Shown: piece by piece, positions 1-7,966 of the stretch
How the letters are laid out: each line of letters begins with the position of its first letter
Numbering within the stretch: position 1 is the stretch's first letter
Source of the DNA: JAAYZQ01 sp034428935
GTDB lineage: Bacteria > Chloroflexota > Anaerolineae > JAAYZQ01
Assembly: GCA_034428935.1 (NCBI GenBank)
Contig: DAOUHB010000211.1
Span: 1-49,311, forward strand
Reading direction: 5' to 3'
Length of the DNA stretch: 49,311 nucleotides
Position numbers and translations under genes: made by a program
The notes under the pieces: generated by a model
The model's database searches: none
The model's input: only the letters and a program-made list of their open reading frames with translations
Told to the model about the DNA's origin: nothing

Positions 1-1
1 C

Positions 2-208
2 AGGTCTGCCCTGTTGGGCGGCGAGTTGCTGCGTGCCGTGGACCAGCTCATCAGCCTTGCCCAGCGTGGCGCGCCGGAGGCGGACCTGTGGGCAGCCGTA
101 AAGGCCATCGTGCCCGAGTGCAGCGTGGCACTCTCCACCCCACCGCCCGGCATCCGCGAGGTGCGACCGAGCCCCGAGCAACGCCGGCGCCCGGCGGTGG
201 CGTCATAG
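2..208 (+). CDS. C-terminal fragment, probable nucleotide-sugar epimerase/dehydratase (CapD/FlaA1-like)
   Basis: The reading frame is open from the first bases of the window and ends at TAG 206-208, so only about 68 C-terminal residues are visible and the start lies outside. The tail has the pattern 'L...G....LW..VK.IVPEC', which resembles the end of membrane-bound polysaccharide biosynthesis proteins of the CapD/FlaA1/EpsC family (typically '...L..LVPEY'). The next gene is an O-antigen ligase in the same direction, which fits a polysaccharide locus. No catalytic motif is visible, so the family call is tentative. Confidence 0.4.
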   Translation, partial: RSALLGGELLRAVDQLISLAQRGAPEADLWAAVKAIVPECSVALSTPPPGIREVRPSPEQRRRPAVAS

Positions 209-288
209 AGCCGAAAACGCCCTGCCCGCCGCGCGTGCCCGCAGGGCGCGACCAGGATCCAACCGTCAACCGGGACAGGCCTGGCCCG

Positions 289-1608
289 ATGCACGACGAC
301 GGCGTGATTGGCCGCGCAGCCCGCACCATCACCAGGTGGCAGGTGCCCATCCTGCTCCTCGCCAGCCCGCTTTTTTTGTTCGCCAGGCCATCCCTCACCC
401 CTGCCCTGGTGCTGCTGCCCCTCCTGTGGCTGGCCAGGAGCCGTGCCCGTGGCCGGTTTGTGCCCCGCACGCCGGTCGAGTGGCCCATCCTCGGCCTGCT
501 CGTGATGACCCTGCTGAGCATGTGGGCTACGCCGGATCTGCCCACCAGCCTGCCCAAGATCGCCGGCCTGGCCTATGCCATCGCCCTGTTCTACGCCCTG
601 GTGGACTGGGGACAGGGCGCCGGCCGGCTTTTGCCGGCAGCCCTGCTGTCCATTGCCCTGGCCGCCGGCACGGCAGGCCTCAGTCTCCTGGGCGTGCAAT
701 GGAACGTCAAGTGGCCGCTGCTAAAAACCATCGTATCGGCCCTGCCGCAGGTCTTGCACAGCCTGCCCGGCGCCGAGGCCGGCTTCAATCCCAACACCGT
801 GAGCGGCACCCTGATCACCTTCATCCCTCTCCAGCTTGCCTGCCTGTGGGGCCTGCGCCCCGGCCTGGCTTCCATCCCGCGCCGCCGAGTGCTCGCGCTG
901 GGCGTGGGGCTCTCTCTCGCTCTGACCGGCCTGGTCGTCCTGCTGGCCCAGTCGCGTGCCGCCTGGATGGCGCTTTTCATCGGGCTGGCCTGCCTGGTAG
1001 CGGTCGTCTCCAGGCGCTTCCGGCCTGTCCTGCTGCTCGTCGTCGTCTCCGCCCTGGTGGTATTGGCCATTGCCGGACCTGTGGCCGTGAGCGAATGGCT
1101 GGCCGAGCAAGGCTGGATGGCCGGCTCGGCCGAGATGAGCTGGCAGGCACGGGTCGAGCACTGGTCCCGCTGGCTTTGGGCCATCGCCGACCATCCGCTG
1201 ACCGGCATGGGCATGGACATCTTTCGCTGGTCAGGCACCGAGATCTATCCCTTTTTCCACTGGGTACCGGGCAGCGACCTGGGCCATGCTCACAACGGTT
1301 TTCTGCACACGGCCCTGGACCTGGGCCTGCCTGGCCTCGTCTCTTACCTGGCCCTCCTGGGCACCACCCTGGTCCTCGGCTGGCAAAGCCACCGCCAGGC
1401 CTCCGACGCCATGGCGCGGCTGCTCCTCCTCGGAGGCACGCTGGGCCTGGCCACACACGCCGCGTGGTCGCTCGTCGATGCTCTGCCCCTCGGCGCCCGC
1501 ACCAACTTCTTGTGGTGGGCCGTCGCTGCCCTGGTTGTCGTGGGAATCGTCCGCGAACAAAGAGAGGGCGCCGATGCGGCCACGGACCCGGGAGCCGGGG
1601 CACGATGA
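289..1608 (+). CDS. O-antigen ligase / polymerase family membrane protein
   Basis: A 439-residue protein, almost wholly hydrophobic with about ten to twelve predicted membrane segments. It has the Wzy_C/O-antigen ligase layout: a 'QSRAAWMALF' stretch near residue 220, then a large periplasmic loop with 'HPLTGMGMDIFRW' and 'HAHNGFLH...GLPGL', the His-rich motif typical of WaaL/Wzy-like enzymes. These transfer or polymerise undecaprenyl-linked glycans on the outer face of the membrane. ATG 289 is chosen because the frame upstream is polar and proline-rich with no family similarity. The stop overlaps the next ATG by four bases (ATGA), so translation is probably coupled. Whether it acts as ligase or polymerase cannot be told from sequence. 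Confidence 0.85.
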   Translation: MHDDGVIGRAARTITRWQVPILLLASPLFLFARPSLTPALVLLPLLWLARSRARGRFVPRTPVEWPILGLLVMTLLSMWATPDLPTSLPKIAGLAYAIALFYALVDWGQGAGRLLPAALLSIALAAGTAGLSLLGVQWNVKWPLLKTIVSALPQVLHSLPGAEAGFNPNTVSGTLITFIPLQLACLWGLRPGLASIPRRRVLALGVGLSLALTGLVVLLAQSRAAWMALFIGLACLVAVVSRRFRPVLLLVVVSALVVLAIAGPVAVSEWLAEQGWMAGSAEMSWQARVEHWSRWLWAIADHPLTGMGMDIFRWSGTEIYPFFHWVPGSDLGHAHNGFLHTALDLGLPGLVSYLALLGTTLVLGWQSHRQASDAMARLLLLGGTLGLATHAAWSLVDALPLGARTNFLWWAVAALVVVGIVREQREGADAATDPGAGAR

Positions 1609-1907
1609 GCATCGACTGGTGGAATGTCTTGATCCACGGTCTCTGGATCGTAGGCCTGGCCATCGTCCTGGGCCTGCTGAGTTATGCCGATTGGCGAACC
1701 TCGACCGGCAGCCGGGGTCCGCTTTCCATGCTGCGCGACCTGGCCCATGACCCGGTCCTGTACCTCGGCCTGGCGCTGATCTGTCTCGGCGCCGCGCTAG
1801 GGGTCGCGGCCGGTTGGCAGCGCCTGCTGTGGCTCCTGCTGCTGGCCGCCGTGGCCCTGGCCGGCACCTACCTGGCGATCGTCCGGCGAAAGGCGGGCTC
1901 GTCATGA
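1605..1907 (+). CDS. Small integral membrane protein of unknown function
   Basis: A 100-residue protein with three hydrophobic segments (about residues 8-28, 50-68 and 70-92) and a basic C-terminus (RRKAGSS). It starts within the stop of the O-antigen ligase gene (ATGA, 1605-1608) and ends in an ATGA overlap with the next gene (1904-1907), so all three are almost certainly one transcript. I do not recognise the family. Its position between a ligase and an LPG_synthase_TM protein suggests a membrane accessory for glycan export or assembly, which is inference from context only. Confidence 0.7.
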   Translation: MSIDWWNVLIHGLWIVGLAIVLGLLSYADWRTSTGSRGPLSMLRDLAHDPVLYLGLALICLGAALGVAAGWQRLLWLLLLAAVALAGTYLAIVRRKAGSS

Positions 1908-2944
1908 CCCAGGCGGGAAAGCAGATCCCGGGCGGTGTGCGCTCGTGGCTGCGCCACTGGCGCCTGCTGGTGGGGCTGACCCTGAGCGCCCTGTGCCTGA
2001 CCCTGGCCGTGCGCGGCACCTCGGCCCAAGCGCTGGGGCAGGCATTTGCCATGGCCCGCTGGCCGTGGATCGCACCCGCCCTGCTCGCCGTCCTGGCCGG
2101 GACAGCCTTCAAGACCTTGCGCTGGCAGGCGCTCTTTTTCCCGCAGCGCATCCCCCTGGCCCGGCTATGGTCCATCTTTTGCATCGGCCAGATGCTGAAC
2201 ACGTTGCTGCCGGCCCGCGCGGGTGAGGTTGGCCGGCTCTATTATGTCGGTGAGGTCGAAGGCAGCAGTCGCTCTCAGGCATTGTCGACCATCGTCGTCG
2301 AAAAGATGGTGGATCTCATCATGCTCGCCCTGGCCTACCTCCTCGTCGCCGCCTGGCTCGCGACGACACCCATCGTGCTTCCCGATTGGCTGCACGCCGC
2401 GGGCACGGTCGTGCTGCCCCTGGCCGGCCTGGCCGTGGGCGGCCTCCTGGTCCTGGCGTACTTCGGGCGGCCGGCATGGCGGAGCGTGCGCCGGATGCTG
2501 GCTCCTCTGCCGCCGGCCTGGCGGGCGCGCGTCGAGGCCGCCGCCGAGCGGGCCGTGGTGGGCTTCGAAGCGCTGCGCCATCCCCCTATCAGCCTCCGGG
2601 TGTGGCTCTGGTCACTCCTCGCCTGGATCTTTTCGGTCGCGACCAACGTTCTCGTCTTTCGGGCCTTCGAGATCGACCTGGGGTGGAGCGAGGCCCTGCT
2701 GCTGGTGGTCGTCCTCATGAGCGGCGTCGCAGTGCCCCCTCTGCCCGGGAACCTGGGCGTCTTTCCTTACCTCGCCCAACTGACCCTGTCGCTCTTTGGC
2801 GTGCCCGCCGAGACCGGGCTGGTCTACGGTCTCGTCCTGCAGGCCGTCGCCTACCTGCCGCTCGTCCTGCTGGGCCTGGTGCTCCTCGTCCGCGAGAACT
2901 GGACGCTGCGCAGGCCATCCTCGGCCCCAGGGCCACCGGGCTGA
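1904..2944 (+). CDS. LPG_synthase_TM (UPF0104 / AglD-like) membrane protein, copy 1
   Basis: A 346-residue polytopic protein of the lysylphosphatidylglycerol synthase transmembrane-region family. Landmarks are 'LLPARAGEVGRLYYVGE' near residue 105, 'STIVVEKMVDLIMLA' near 130, and 'GVAVPPLPGNLGVFPYLAQ' near 275, all typical of this family. The aminoacyl-transferase domain of true MprF is absent. Such stand-alone membrane domains are often found in polysaccharide or glycolipid loci and are proposed to move or modify lipid-linked sugars. It starts in an ATGA overlap with the preceding small membrane gene. A clear paralogue lies at 11103-12188, with long identical stretches such as the 'PPLPGNLGVFPYL' block. 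Confidence 0.85.
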   Translation: MTQAGKQIPGGVRSWLRHWRLLVGLTLSALCLTLAVRGTSAQALGQAFAMARWPWIAPALLAVLAGTAFKTLRWQALFFPQRIPLARLWSIFCIGQMLNTLLPARAGEVGRLYYVGEVEGSSRSQALSTIVVEKMVDLIMLALAYLLVAAWLATTPIVLPDWLHAAGTVVLPLAGLAVGGLLVLAYFGRPAWRSVRRMLAPLPPAWRARVEAAAERAVVGFEALRHPPISLRVWLWSLLAWIFSVATNVLVFRAFEIDLGWSEALLLVVVLMSGVAVPPLPGNLGVFPYLAQLTLSLFGVPAETGLVYGLVLQAVAYLPLVLLGLVLLVRENWTLRRPSSAPGPPG

Positions 2945-2951
2945 GCCGCCG

Positions 2952-4082
2952 ATGAGGATCGCGCTCCTGGGCACGCGGGGCATCCCCGCCAGCTACAGCG
3001 GTTTTGAGACCTGCGTGGAGCAACTGGGGCAGCGCCTGGTGGCGCGTGGCCACGAGGTGACCGTCTACTGCCGCTCTCACTACATCCACTACCCGGGCGA
3101 CGAGTATCTGGGCATGCGCCTGGTCAGGCTGCCGACCATCCCCCACAAGTACCTGGACACGTTGGTGCACACCTTTCTCTCCAGCCTGCACGCCCTGCGC
3201 CAGCGCTACGACGTGGCCGTCTATTTCATCGCCGGCAACAGCCCGGTCACCTGGATCCCGCACCTGGTGGGCACGCCGACGATCCTCAACGTCGACGGGC
3301 TGGACTGGAGGCGGGAAAAATGGCCGCCCCTGGCCAAAAGGTACATCCAATGGGCCGCCCGCATGGCCACCCGCCTGCCCACGGTGTGCCTGGCCGACTC
3401 GCAGGAGGTGCAGGCCTACTACCGCCGGCAGTGGGGGACCGAGCCGGTCTATATTCCCTACGGCTCCGAAGTCCCCGTCGTGCCGCCCGGCGAGACCCTG
3501 GCCCGCTTTGGCCTGGAGCCACGCCGGTATGTCCTCTTTGTCGGGCGCCTGGTGCCCGAGAACTCGGCACACCACCTCGTGCACGCCTTTCGTGAGCTGG
3601 AGACCGACCTGAAGTGTGCCATCGTCGGCGATGCGTCCTACGCCGACGACTATATCGCGGGGCTCAAGGCCAGCGCCGCGGGCGACCCGCGCATTGTCTT
3701 CACGGGATACGTCTTTGGCGCCGGGTATCACGAGCTGGGCTCCAACGCCTGCCTGTTTGTGGAGACCTCCGGTGTGGGGGGAACGCACCCCGCCCTGCTG
3801 GAGGCAATGGCCTTTGGCAACTGCGTGGTGGTCAACGGCACACCCGAGAACCTGGAGACCATCGGCGACGCCGGACTCGGCTACGACGGGCAGGATGGGC
3901 CCGAGAGCCTGCGCCGGGTACTGGCGGATCTGCTGCGCGACCCGGAAAAGGTGGCCGGCTACCGGTCCCGTGCCAGCCGGCGCGTCCAGGAGCACTATAG
4001 CTGGGAGACCGTCACCGACGATTATGAACGCCTGTTCTACAGAGTGTGCGGCCGGCCGCTTCCCGAGCGATTGCGGCCATAG
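2952..4082 (+). CDS. Glycosyltransferase, DUF1972 + GT4 (family 1) type
   Basis: A 376-residue cytosolic glycosyltransferase of GT-B fold. The N-terminal half begins 'MRIALLGTRGIPASYSGFET', the hallmark of DUF1972-type rhamnosyl/galactosyltransferases. The C-terminal half carries the GT4 donor-binding features 'VGRLVPENSAHHLVHAF' and 'GTHPALLEAMAFGNCVV', the acidic residues of the usual E-x7-E region. ATG 2952 is eight bases after the preceding stop, so it belongs to the same operon. It probably adds one sugar to the lipid-linked repeat unit. Donor and linkage cannot be read from sequence. Confidence 0.88.
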   Translation: MRIALLGTRGIPASYSGFETCVEQLGQRLVARGHEVTVYCRSHYIHYPGDEYLGMRLVRLPTIPHKYLDTLVHTFLSSLHALRQRYDVAVYFIAGNSPVTWIPHLVGTPTILNVDGLDWRREKWPPLAKRYIQWAARMATRLPTVCLADSQEVQAYYRRQWGTEPVYIPYGSEVPVVPPGETLARFGLEPRRYVLFVGRLVPENSAHHLVHAFRELETDLKCAIVGDASYADDYIAGLKASAAGDPRIVFTGYVFGAGYHELGSNACLFVETSGVGGTHPALLEAMAFGNCVVVNGTPENLETIGDAGLGYDGQDGPESLRRVLADLLRDPEKVAGYRSRASRRVQEHYSWETVTDDYERLFYRVCGRPLPERLRP

Positions 4083-4139
4083 TCAGGCTCCGCCCATGCA
4101 CGGAGGGTGCCAGCCATTGCGGGCATTGTGGCCTTCGCT

Positions 4140-4189
4140 GTGAGCACCCACCGTCCGTCGAGGCAAATGCCTCGCCGTGGGATTCTCAC
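4140..4189. terminator. Extended inverted repeat (candidate terminator or RNA hairpin)
   Basis: Arms pair in order: GTGAG 4140-4144 with CTCAC 4185-4189, CCCAC 4147-4151 with GTGGG 4177-4181, and CGAGGCA 4159-4165 with TGCCTCG 4168-4174, around a two-base centre. It lies 58 bases after the glycosyltransferase stop and before a promoter, the place for a terminator. There is no following T-run, so a Rho-independent role is unproven. Confidence 0.4.
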
Positions 4190-4259
4190 CACTGCCGGCA
4201 TCTCTCTTTCGGCAGCAATCGGGGCTCTTGTGCGCGGGTGGAGCCTTGCCCCTCTACTT

Positions 4260-4288
4260 TTGCAGCCTCGCCCCACCTGTGGTATACT
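4260..4288 (+). promoter_or_regulatory. Predicted promoter for the DUF2142 gene cluster
   Basis: TTGCAG (4260-4265), 17-bp spacer, TATACT (4283-4288), with an extended -10 TG at -15/-14 (TGG before TATACT). The expected start of transcription is near 4295. Confidence 0.6.
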
Positions 4289-4485
4289 TGCCCGGTTCCG
4301 CGTGCCACCTGTCTACGCCGAGCCGGGGAGAAACGGCAAGCTCCCAGGCCGCTGGCCCAGTGCCGTCGCGCGTCGAAAAAGAGGAGACATGGCTTCCATA
4401 CGACGAGGATGGCCTGAACGATACCCGCAAACAATTCCCTGGCTGGACCTGCATATCCAGCAGGTGGTAACCAGGAGGGGGCGTA

Positions 4486-6384
4486 TTGACGCGGCCCGAT
4501 AGGTTCATCCCGTGGCTGGACGATGGGCGATGGGAAAGGATCGTCTTGCTCGCCGCTCTGGTGCACGGCATCTTGTACCTGGTCGTCGTCCCCCCCTGGC
4601 AGCATTACGACGAGCCAACCCACTTTGAGTATGCCTGGCTTATCGCGGAGCGGGGAACGCTGCCCCAGTCGGGGGATTATGACCAGGCGATGCGGCGCGA
4701 GGTCGCAGCCTCGATGGTCGAGCACGGGTTCTTTCGCGACCTGGGCCTGCGGCCGAATCTTTTGCTCGAGCACGAGCCGATCTGGATCGGCGTTTCAGAA
4801 CTGGAGCATCCGCCCTTCTACTACCTGCTGGCATCCTTGCCCCTGCGGTTGATCCGTTATTCCGACGTCTCGGTCCAGCTCTACGCCGTGCGTGGAATAT
4901 CGCTGGCGCTCTACCTGCTGAGCGTCTGGCTTGGCGGACGGATTGTAGCCGAGCTGGTAGGGAAGGACCACATTCTGCGTTGGGCAGTGCCGGCCATGAT
5001 GGCCCTTCTGCCGGCCTATACCGACCTGATGACGGCCGTTAACAGCGACGTGGGTGCCGTGGCGGTCTTTTCGCTCTTCCTCTGGGGTGCCGTGCGGATG
5101 ATCGTGCGCGGCTTCTCCTGGTCCCGGCTGGCCTGGGTAGCAGGAACGGCGGCTTTGTGCGGGTGGACCAAGAACACGGTATGGGTGGCAGTGCCGCTGG
5201 CGCTGCTGGCGCTGGTGCTGGCCCTGGGCAGAGGGCATCTGCGCCGGCCAATCTGGGCAGGATTCCTGGCCCTTGGGCTGGCCGCGGTCGTGTCGGTCGT
5301 TGACTGGGGCGACGCGGCGTACTGGTACCGGGAGACCGGCCAGGTGGGGGTGACGCAGCAAAAGAAAGAGCGCGCACCGCTGGGAGACGCTGTGCTGGCC
5401 CTGGAGGCGGCGGCCGGCCACCCGGAAGGGAGCGTGAGGCAGCCGCTTGTGAACGCCGAGGTGAAGGCACTGCGGGGGCAGACGGTCACCCTGGGGGCCT
5501 GGATCTGGGCTTCGCAGCCGGTGCAGATCCGCTCGCCAATGCTCTATGACGGCCTCCAGACCACGTGGGAGCGGCTGGACGTGGGAGACGCACCCGCCTT
5601 TTATACCATTACTGCCACCGTCGCCGCGGAGGCGGAACAGGTGCACGTGATCTTGCGGCCGTCGCCGGGGCAGGCGGGCGAGGAAGACACAACCGTGTAC
5701 TATGATGGCGTGGTACTCGCCGAAGGGGCACACTCTCCACATGAGCCGCCCGTTTTTGACGGCCCTGACGCGAAAGAAGGCACCTGGGCCGGGGAGCCTG
5801 TCACCAACCGGGTGCGGAACGGTTCAGCGGAAGCGTCGTGGCCGCGAATGCGTCCGTGGGTAGAGAGGGAGCTTCAGCCCGTCCTCCCTCGCCTGCCTGC
5901 CGCGCCGTATCAGTTGCTGGGCCTGTTGGATTGGGCGTATGCGGGAAGGGCCTACACAGCCGCCCTCGTCAACGTGTTCCAGTCCTTCTGGGCGCGCTTT
6001 GGCTGGAACCACGTGGGATTGGGGCCGGCGTGGTATTGGATTCTGTCCGGATGGACAGCCATAGGGGTCATTGGCGCGGTTGTAGGAGCGGGACGTTTCA
6101 GGGGAAAGGACGCCCCGTCAGTGGTGCAAGCGGTTGCTCTCCTGACCATGGCGGGATTGCTGGTCTGGGGGTTGTGCTTTCTCCGCACGGACATTCTTGC
6201 ATTCTTTTTGCCTGGCGCCCGTTATGCCTTTCCGGCGATTGTGCCCACGGCACTGGCATTGATGGCTGGCTGGTTGGCGTGGGTACCTTGGCGGGCAAGG
6301 GGGTGGGCTGCCCTCGGATTGCTGTTGGGTATGATCCTGTTGGATGCAGCTTCTCTGATCACAATCAGGACATTCTATTCTTAG
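4486..6384 (+). CDS. DUF2142-family polytopic membrane protein with inserted carbohydrate-binding-like domain
   Basis: A 632-residue membrane protein. The N-terminus has a first membrane segment and then 'PPWQHYDEPTHFEYAW' (about residues 37-52), the acidic loop typical of DUF2142/GT-C-like polyprenol-sugar-dependent glycosyltransferases. Several membrane segments follow to about residue 275. Then comes a soluble insert of about 170 residues (LRGQTVTLGAWIW... YYDGVVLAEG) that looks like a jelly-roll carbohydrate-binding domain, and finally a second membrane bundle. TTG 4486 is chosen because AGGAGG lies at 4473-4478, a correct distance upstream, and the protein begins with the expected short cytosolic tail. 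It is probably a glycosyltransferase acting on the outer face of the membrane. The family assignment is good; the biochemical role is inferred. Confidence 0.75.
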   Translation: MTRPDRFIPWLDDGRWERIVLLAALVHGILYLVVVPPWQHYDEPTHFEYAWLIAERGTLPQSGDYDQAMRREVAASMVEHGFFRDLGLRPNLLLEHEPIWIGVSELEHPPFYYLLASLPLRLIRYSDVSVQLYAVRGISLALYLLSVWLGGRIVAELVGKDHILRWAVPAMMALLPAYTDLMTAVNSDVGAVAVFSLFLWGAVRMIVRGFSWSRLAWVAGTAALCGWTKNTVWVAVPLALLALVLALGRGHLRRPIWAGFLALGLAAVVSVVDWGDAAYWYRETGQVGVTQQKKERAPLGDAVLALEAAAGHPEGSVRQPLVNAEVKALRGQTVTLGAWIWASQPVQIRSPMLYDGLQTTWERLDVGDAPAFYTITATVAAEAEQVHVILRPSPGQAGEEDTTVYYDGVVLAEGAHSPHEPPVFDGPDAKEGTWAGEPVTNRVRNGSAEASWPRMRPWVERELQPVLPRLPAAPYQLLGLLDWAYAGRAYTAALVNVFQSFWARFGWNHVGLGPAWYWILSGWTAIGVIGAVVGAGRFRGKDAPSVVQAVALLTMAGLLVWGLCFLRTDILAFFLPGARYAFPAIVPTALALMAGWLAWVPWRARGWAALGLLLGMILLDAASLITIRTFYS

Positions 6385-6394
6385 GAGGTGAGCG

Positions 6395-7966
6395 ATGCTC
6401 AGAAAAGGCTTCGGAGTAGTAGAGATGAAAGCAAGGGCGTTCCATATCTCCATGGCCGTGCTCCTGGCGTGCATGGCGGTGGCGGTTCTGGGGTTTTCCC
6501 TTGACTGGCCCCGCACTGCGTTTCCCGTGACGAGCCCTTCCCACGTGACCAGTCCTTCCGACGTGTCAAGTCCTTCCCACGTGGCAGGTCCTTCCGAGGG
6601 GGCAAAGGAAGAGGCCATGCTGCCCGCCCCTGTGGCTCAAGGTTCCGCGCCGACGAAGGCATTTCTGCCAATGGTGGCGCGGAAATACCCTCCGCCCCCT
6701 CCCATCTTTGGCGGGGAGATGTGGGGCATCAAGGATTCCCGTGGGCTGCCCTACGCCGTGGAGGGCGGGATACACTGGGTGCGGTTCGGTGCTTTTGCCT
6801 GGGACGCGATCGAGCCCGTCCGCACCAATCCGCCAAGCTATAAATGGGAGGGCGTTGATGAGGATAGCCTGCGCAATGCCTCGGCCAACGGGCTGGAGGT
6901 GATTGCTATCCTTCGCTTCACGCCTCCATGGGCGCAAAAGTACCCGGGCTCCTCCTGTGGCCCGATTGCCGAAGAGGCACTGGACGAGTTCGCCCAATTC
7001 CTGACAGCGCTGGTGAGCCGCTACAGCGCCCCTCCGTTCAATGTCCGCTATTGGGAGCTGGGCAACGAGCCGGATGTCCCTGTCTGGTACGACCCCACCG
7101 TTTACGGCTGTTGGGGCGACGAGAGCGATCCCTACTACGGCGGCGGCTACTACGCCGAGATGCTCAAAAGGGCCTACCCGGCCATCAAGGCGGCCGACCC
7201 CGGAGCCCAGGTGCTCATCGGCGGGTTGCTGCTGGATTGCGATCCCACCAATCCGCCGCCCGGCAAGGACTGCAAGCCGGCCAGGTTCCTGGAAGGGATC
7301 CTGCGCAACGGAGGCGGGCCCTACTTTGATATCGTCAGTTTCCACGGCTATCCGCCCTATGCGGGCTCGCTGAGTCTGCAACTGGATGAACGCTTCCCGT
7401 CCTGGGACAAGCGGGGTGGAGTGGTCCTGGGCAAAATCGACTTCTTGCGAGAGGTGATGGCGGCCTATGGCGTGGACAAGCAGATCATTCATACCGAGGG
7501 CTCGCTGATCTGTCCCGAGATGAACGAGGAAGTGTGCAATCCTCCCGGGCCCGATTTCTATGAAGCACAGGCGGACTATGTGGCCTGGTTGTTCGTGCGC
7601 AATTGGGCCGAAGGTCTTCTGGGCACGGTGTGGTATACCTTCGAATACCCGGGATGGCGGTACGGCAGCATGTTGGATGAGAACCAGCAACCCAAACCGG
7701 CATGGTACGCTCTGGACTTTTTAACCGAGGAACTCCACAACGGCTACTACCAGGCACCCGTGACGCAATATCCGACCCTGCAAGGCTACGAGTTCTCTGT
7801 ATCGGGAAAGCGAGTCTGGGTATTGTGGGCTCCCGACGAGCAGCCAAAGACCATCTCGCTGCCTGGAGAAGTTACGCGCGTGTACGACAAGTATGGTAAC
7901 GACATCACTCCCGCAGGCGGGACGCTCACGATAAAGTCTCCCGTCTACGTGGAGCTGACTCCTTGA
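6395..7966 (+). CDS. Secreted or membrane-anchored glycoside hydrolase, clan A TIM-barrel (GH39/GH5-like)
   Basis: A 523-residue protein with an N-terminal hydrophobic segment (about residues 16-36), a low-complexity Ser/Pro linker and a TIM-barrel catalytic domain from about residue 108. The acid/base is probably Glu225 in 'ELGNEPDVP' and the nucleophile Glu368 in 'IIHTEGS', the arrangement of clan GH-A (strands 4 and 7). A small C-terminal beta domain (about 465-523) resembles that of GH39-like enzymes. ATG 6395 follows a strong site, AGGAGGTG at 6383-6390. It is the second gene of a tight cluster and its stop overlaps the next start. It probably trims or releases the polysaccharide made by the neighbouring enzymes. 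The substrate is unknown. Confidence 0.8.
   Translation: MLRKGFGVVEMKARAFHISMAVLLACMAVAVLGFSLDWPRTAFPVTSPSHVTSPSDVSSPSHVAGPSEGAKEEAMLPAPVAQGSAPTKAFLPMVARKYPPPPPIFGGEMWGIKDSRGLPYAVEGGIHWVRFGAFAWDAIEPVRTNPPSYKWEGVDEDSLRNASANGLEVIAILRFTPPWAQKYPGSSCGPIAEEALDEFAQFLTALVSRYSAPPFNVRYWELGNEPDVPVWYDPTVYGCWGDESDPYYGGGYYAEMLKRAYPAIKAADPGAQVLIGGLLLDCDPTNPPPGKDCKPARFLEGILRNGGGPYFDIVSFHGYPPYAGSLSLQLDERFPSWDKRGGVVLGKIDFLREVMAAYGVDKQIIHTEGSLICPEMNEEVCNPPGPDFYEAQADYVAWLFVRNWAEGLLGTVWYTFEYPGWRYGSMLDENQQPKPAWYALDFLTEELHNGYYQAPVTQYPTLQGYEFSVSGKRVWVLWAPDEQPKTISLPGEVTRVYDKYGNDITPAGGTLTIKSPVYVELTP
6533..6600 (+). repeat. In-frame 18-bp tandem repeat coding for a Ser/Pro linker
   Basis: About 3.7 copies of an 18-bp unit: 6533-6550, 6551-6568, 6569-6586, and a partial fourth. 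The units share AGYCCTTCC-ACGTG and code for the hexapeptide S-P-S-[H/D]-V-[T/S/A]. They lie just after the signal/anchor segment of the glycoside hydrolase, so they form a stalk. Confidence 0.75.

Larger units (their letters stand above)
4083..4485 (+). other. 403-bp intergenic region: nested hairpin, second hairpin, promoter and leader
   Basis: No convincing gene. It holds a long near-symmetric hairpin (4140-4189), a second stem CTGCCG/CGGCAG (4192-4197 with 4210-4215), and a good sigma-70-type promoter (4260-4288). The rest is a leader of about 190 nt to the TTG start at 4486, in which I see nothing definite apart from the ribosome-binding site at 4473-4478. Confidence 0.6.
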
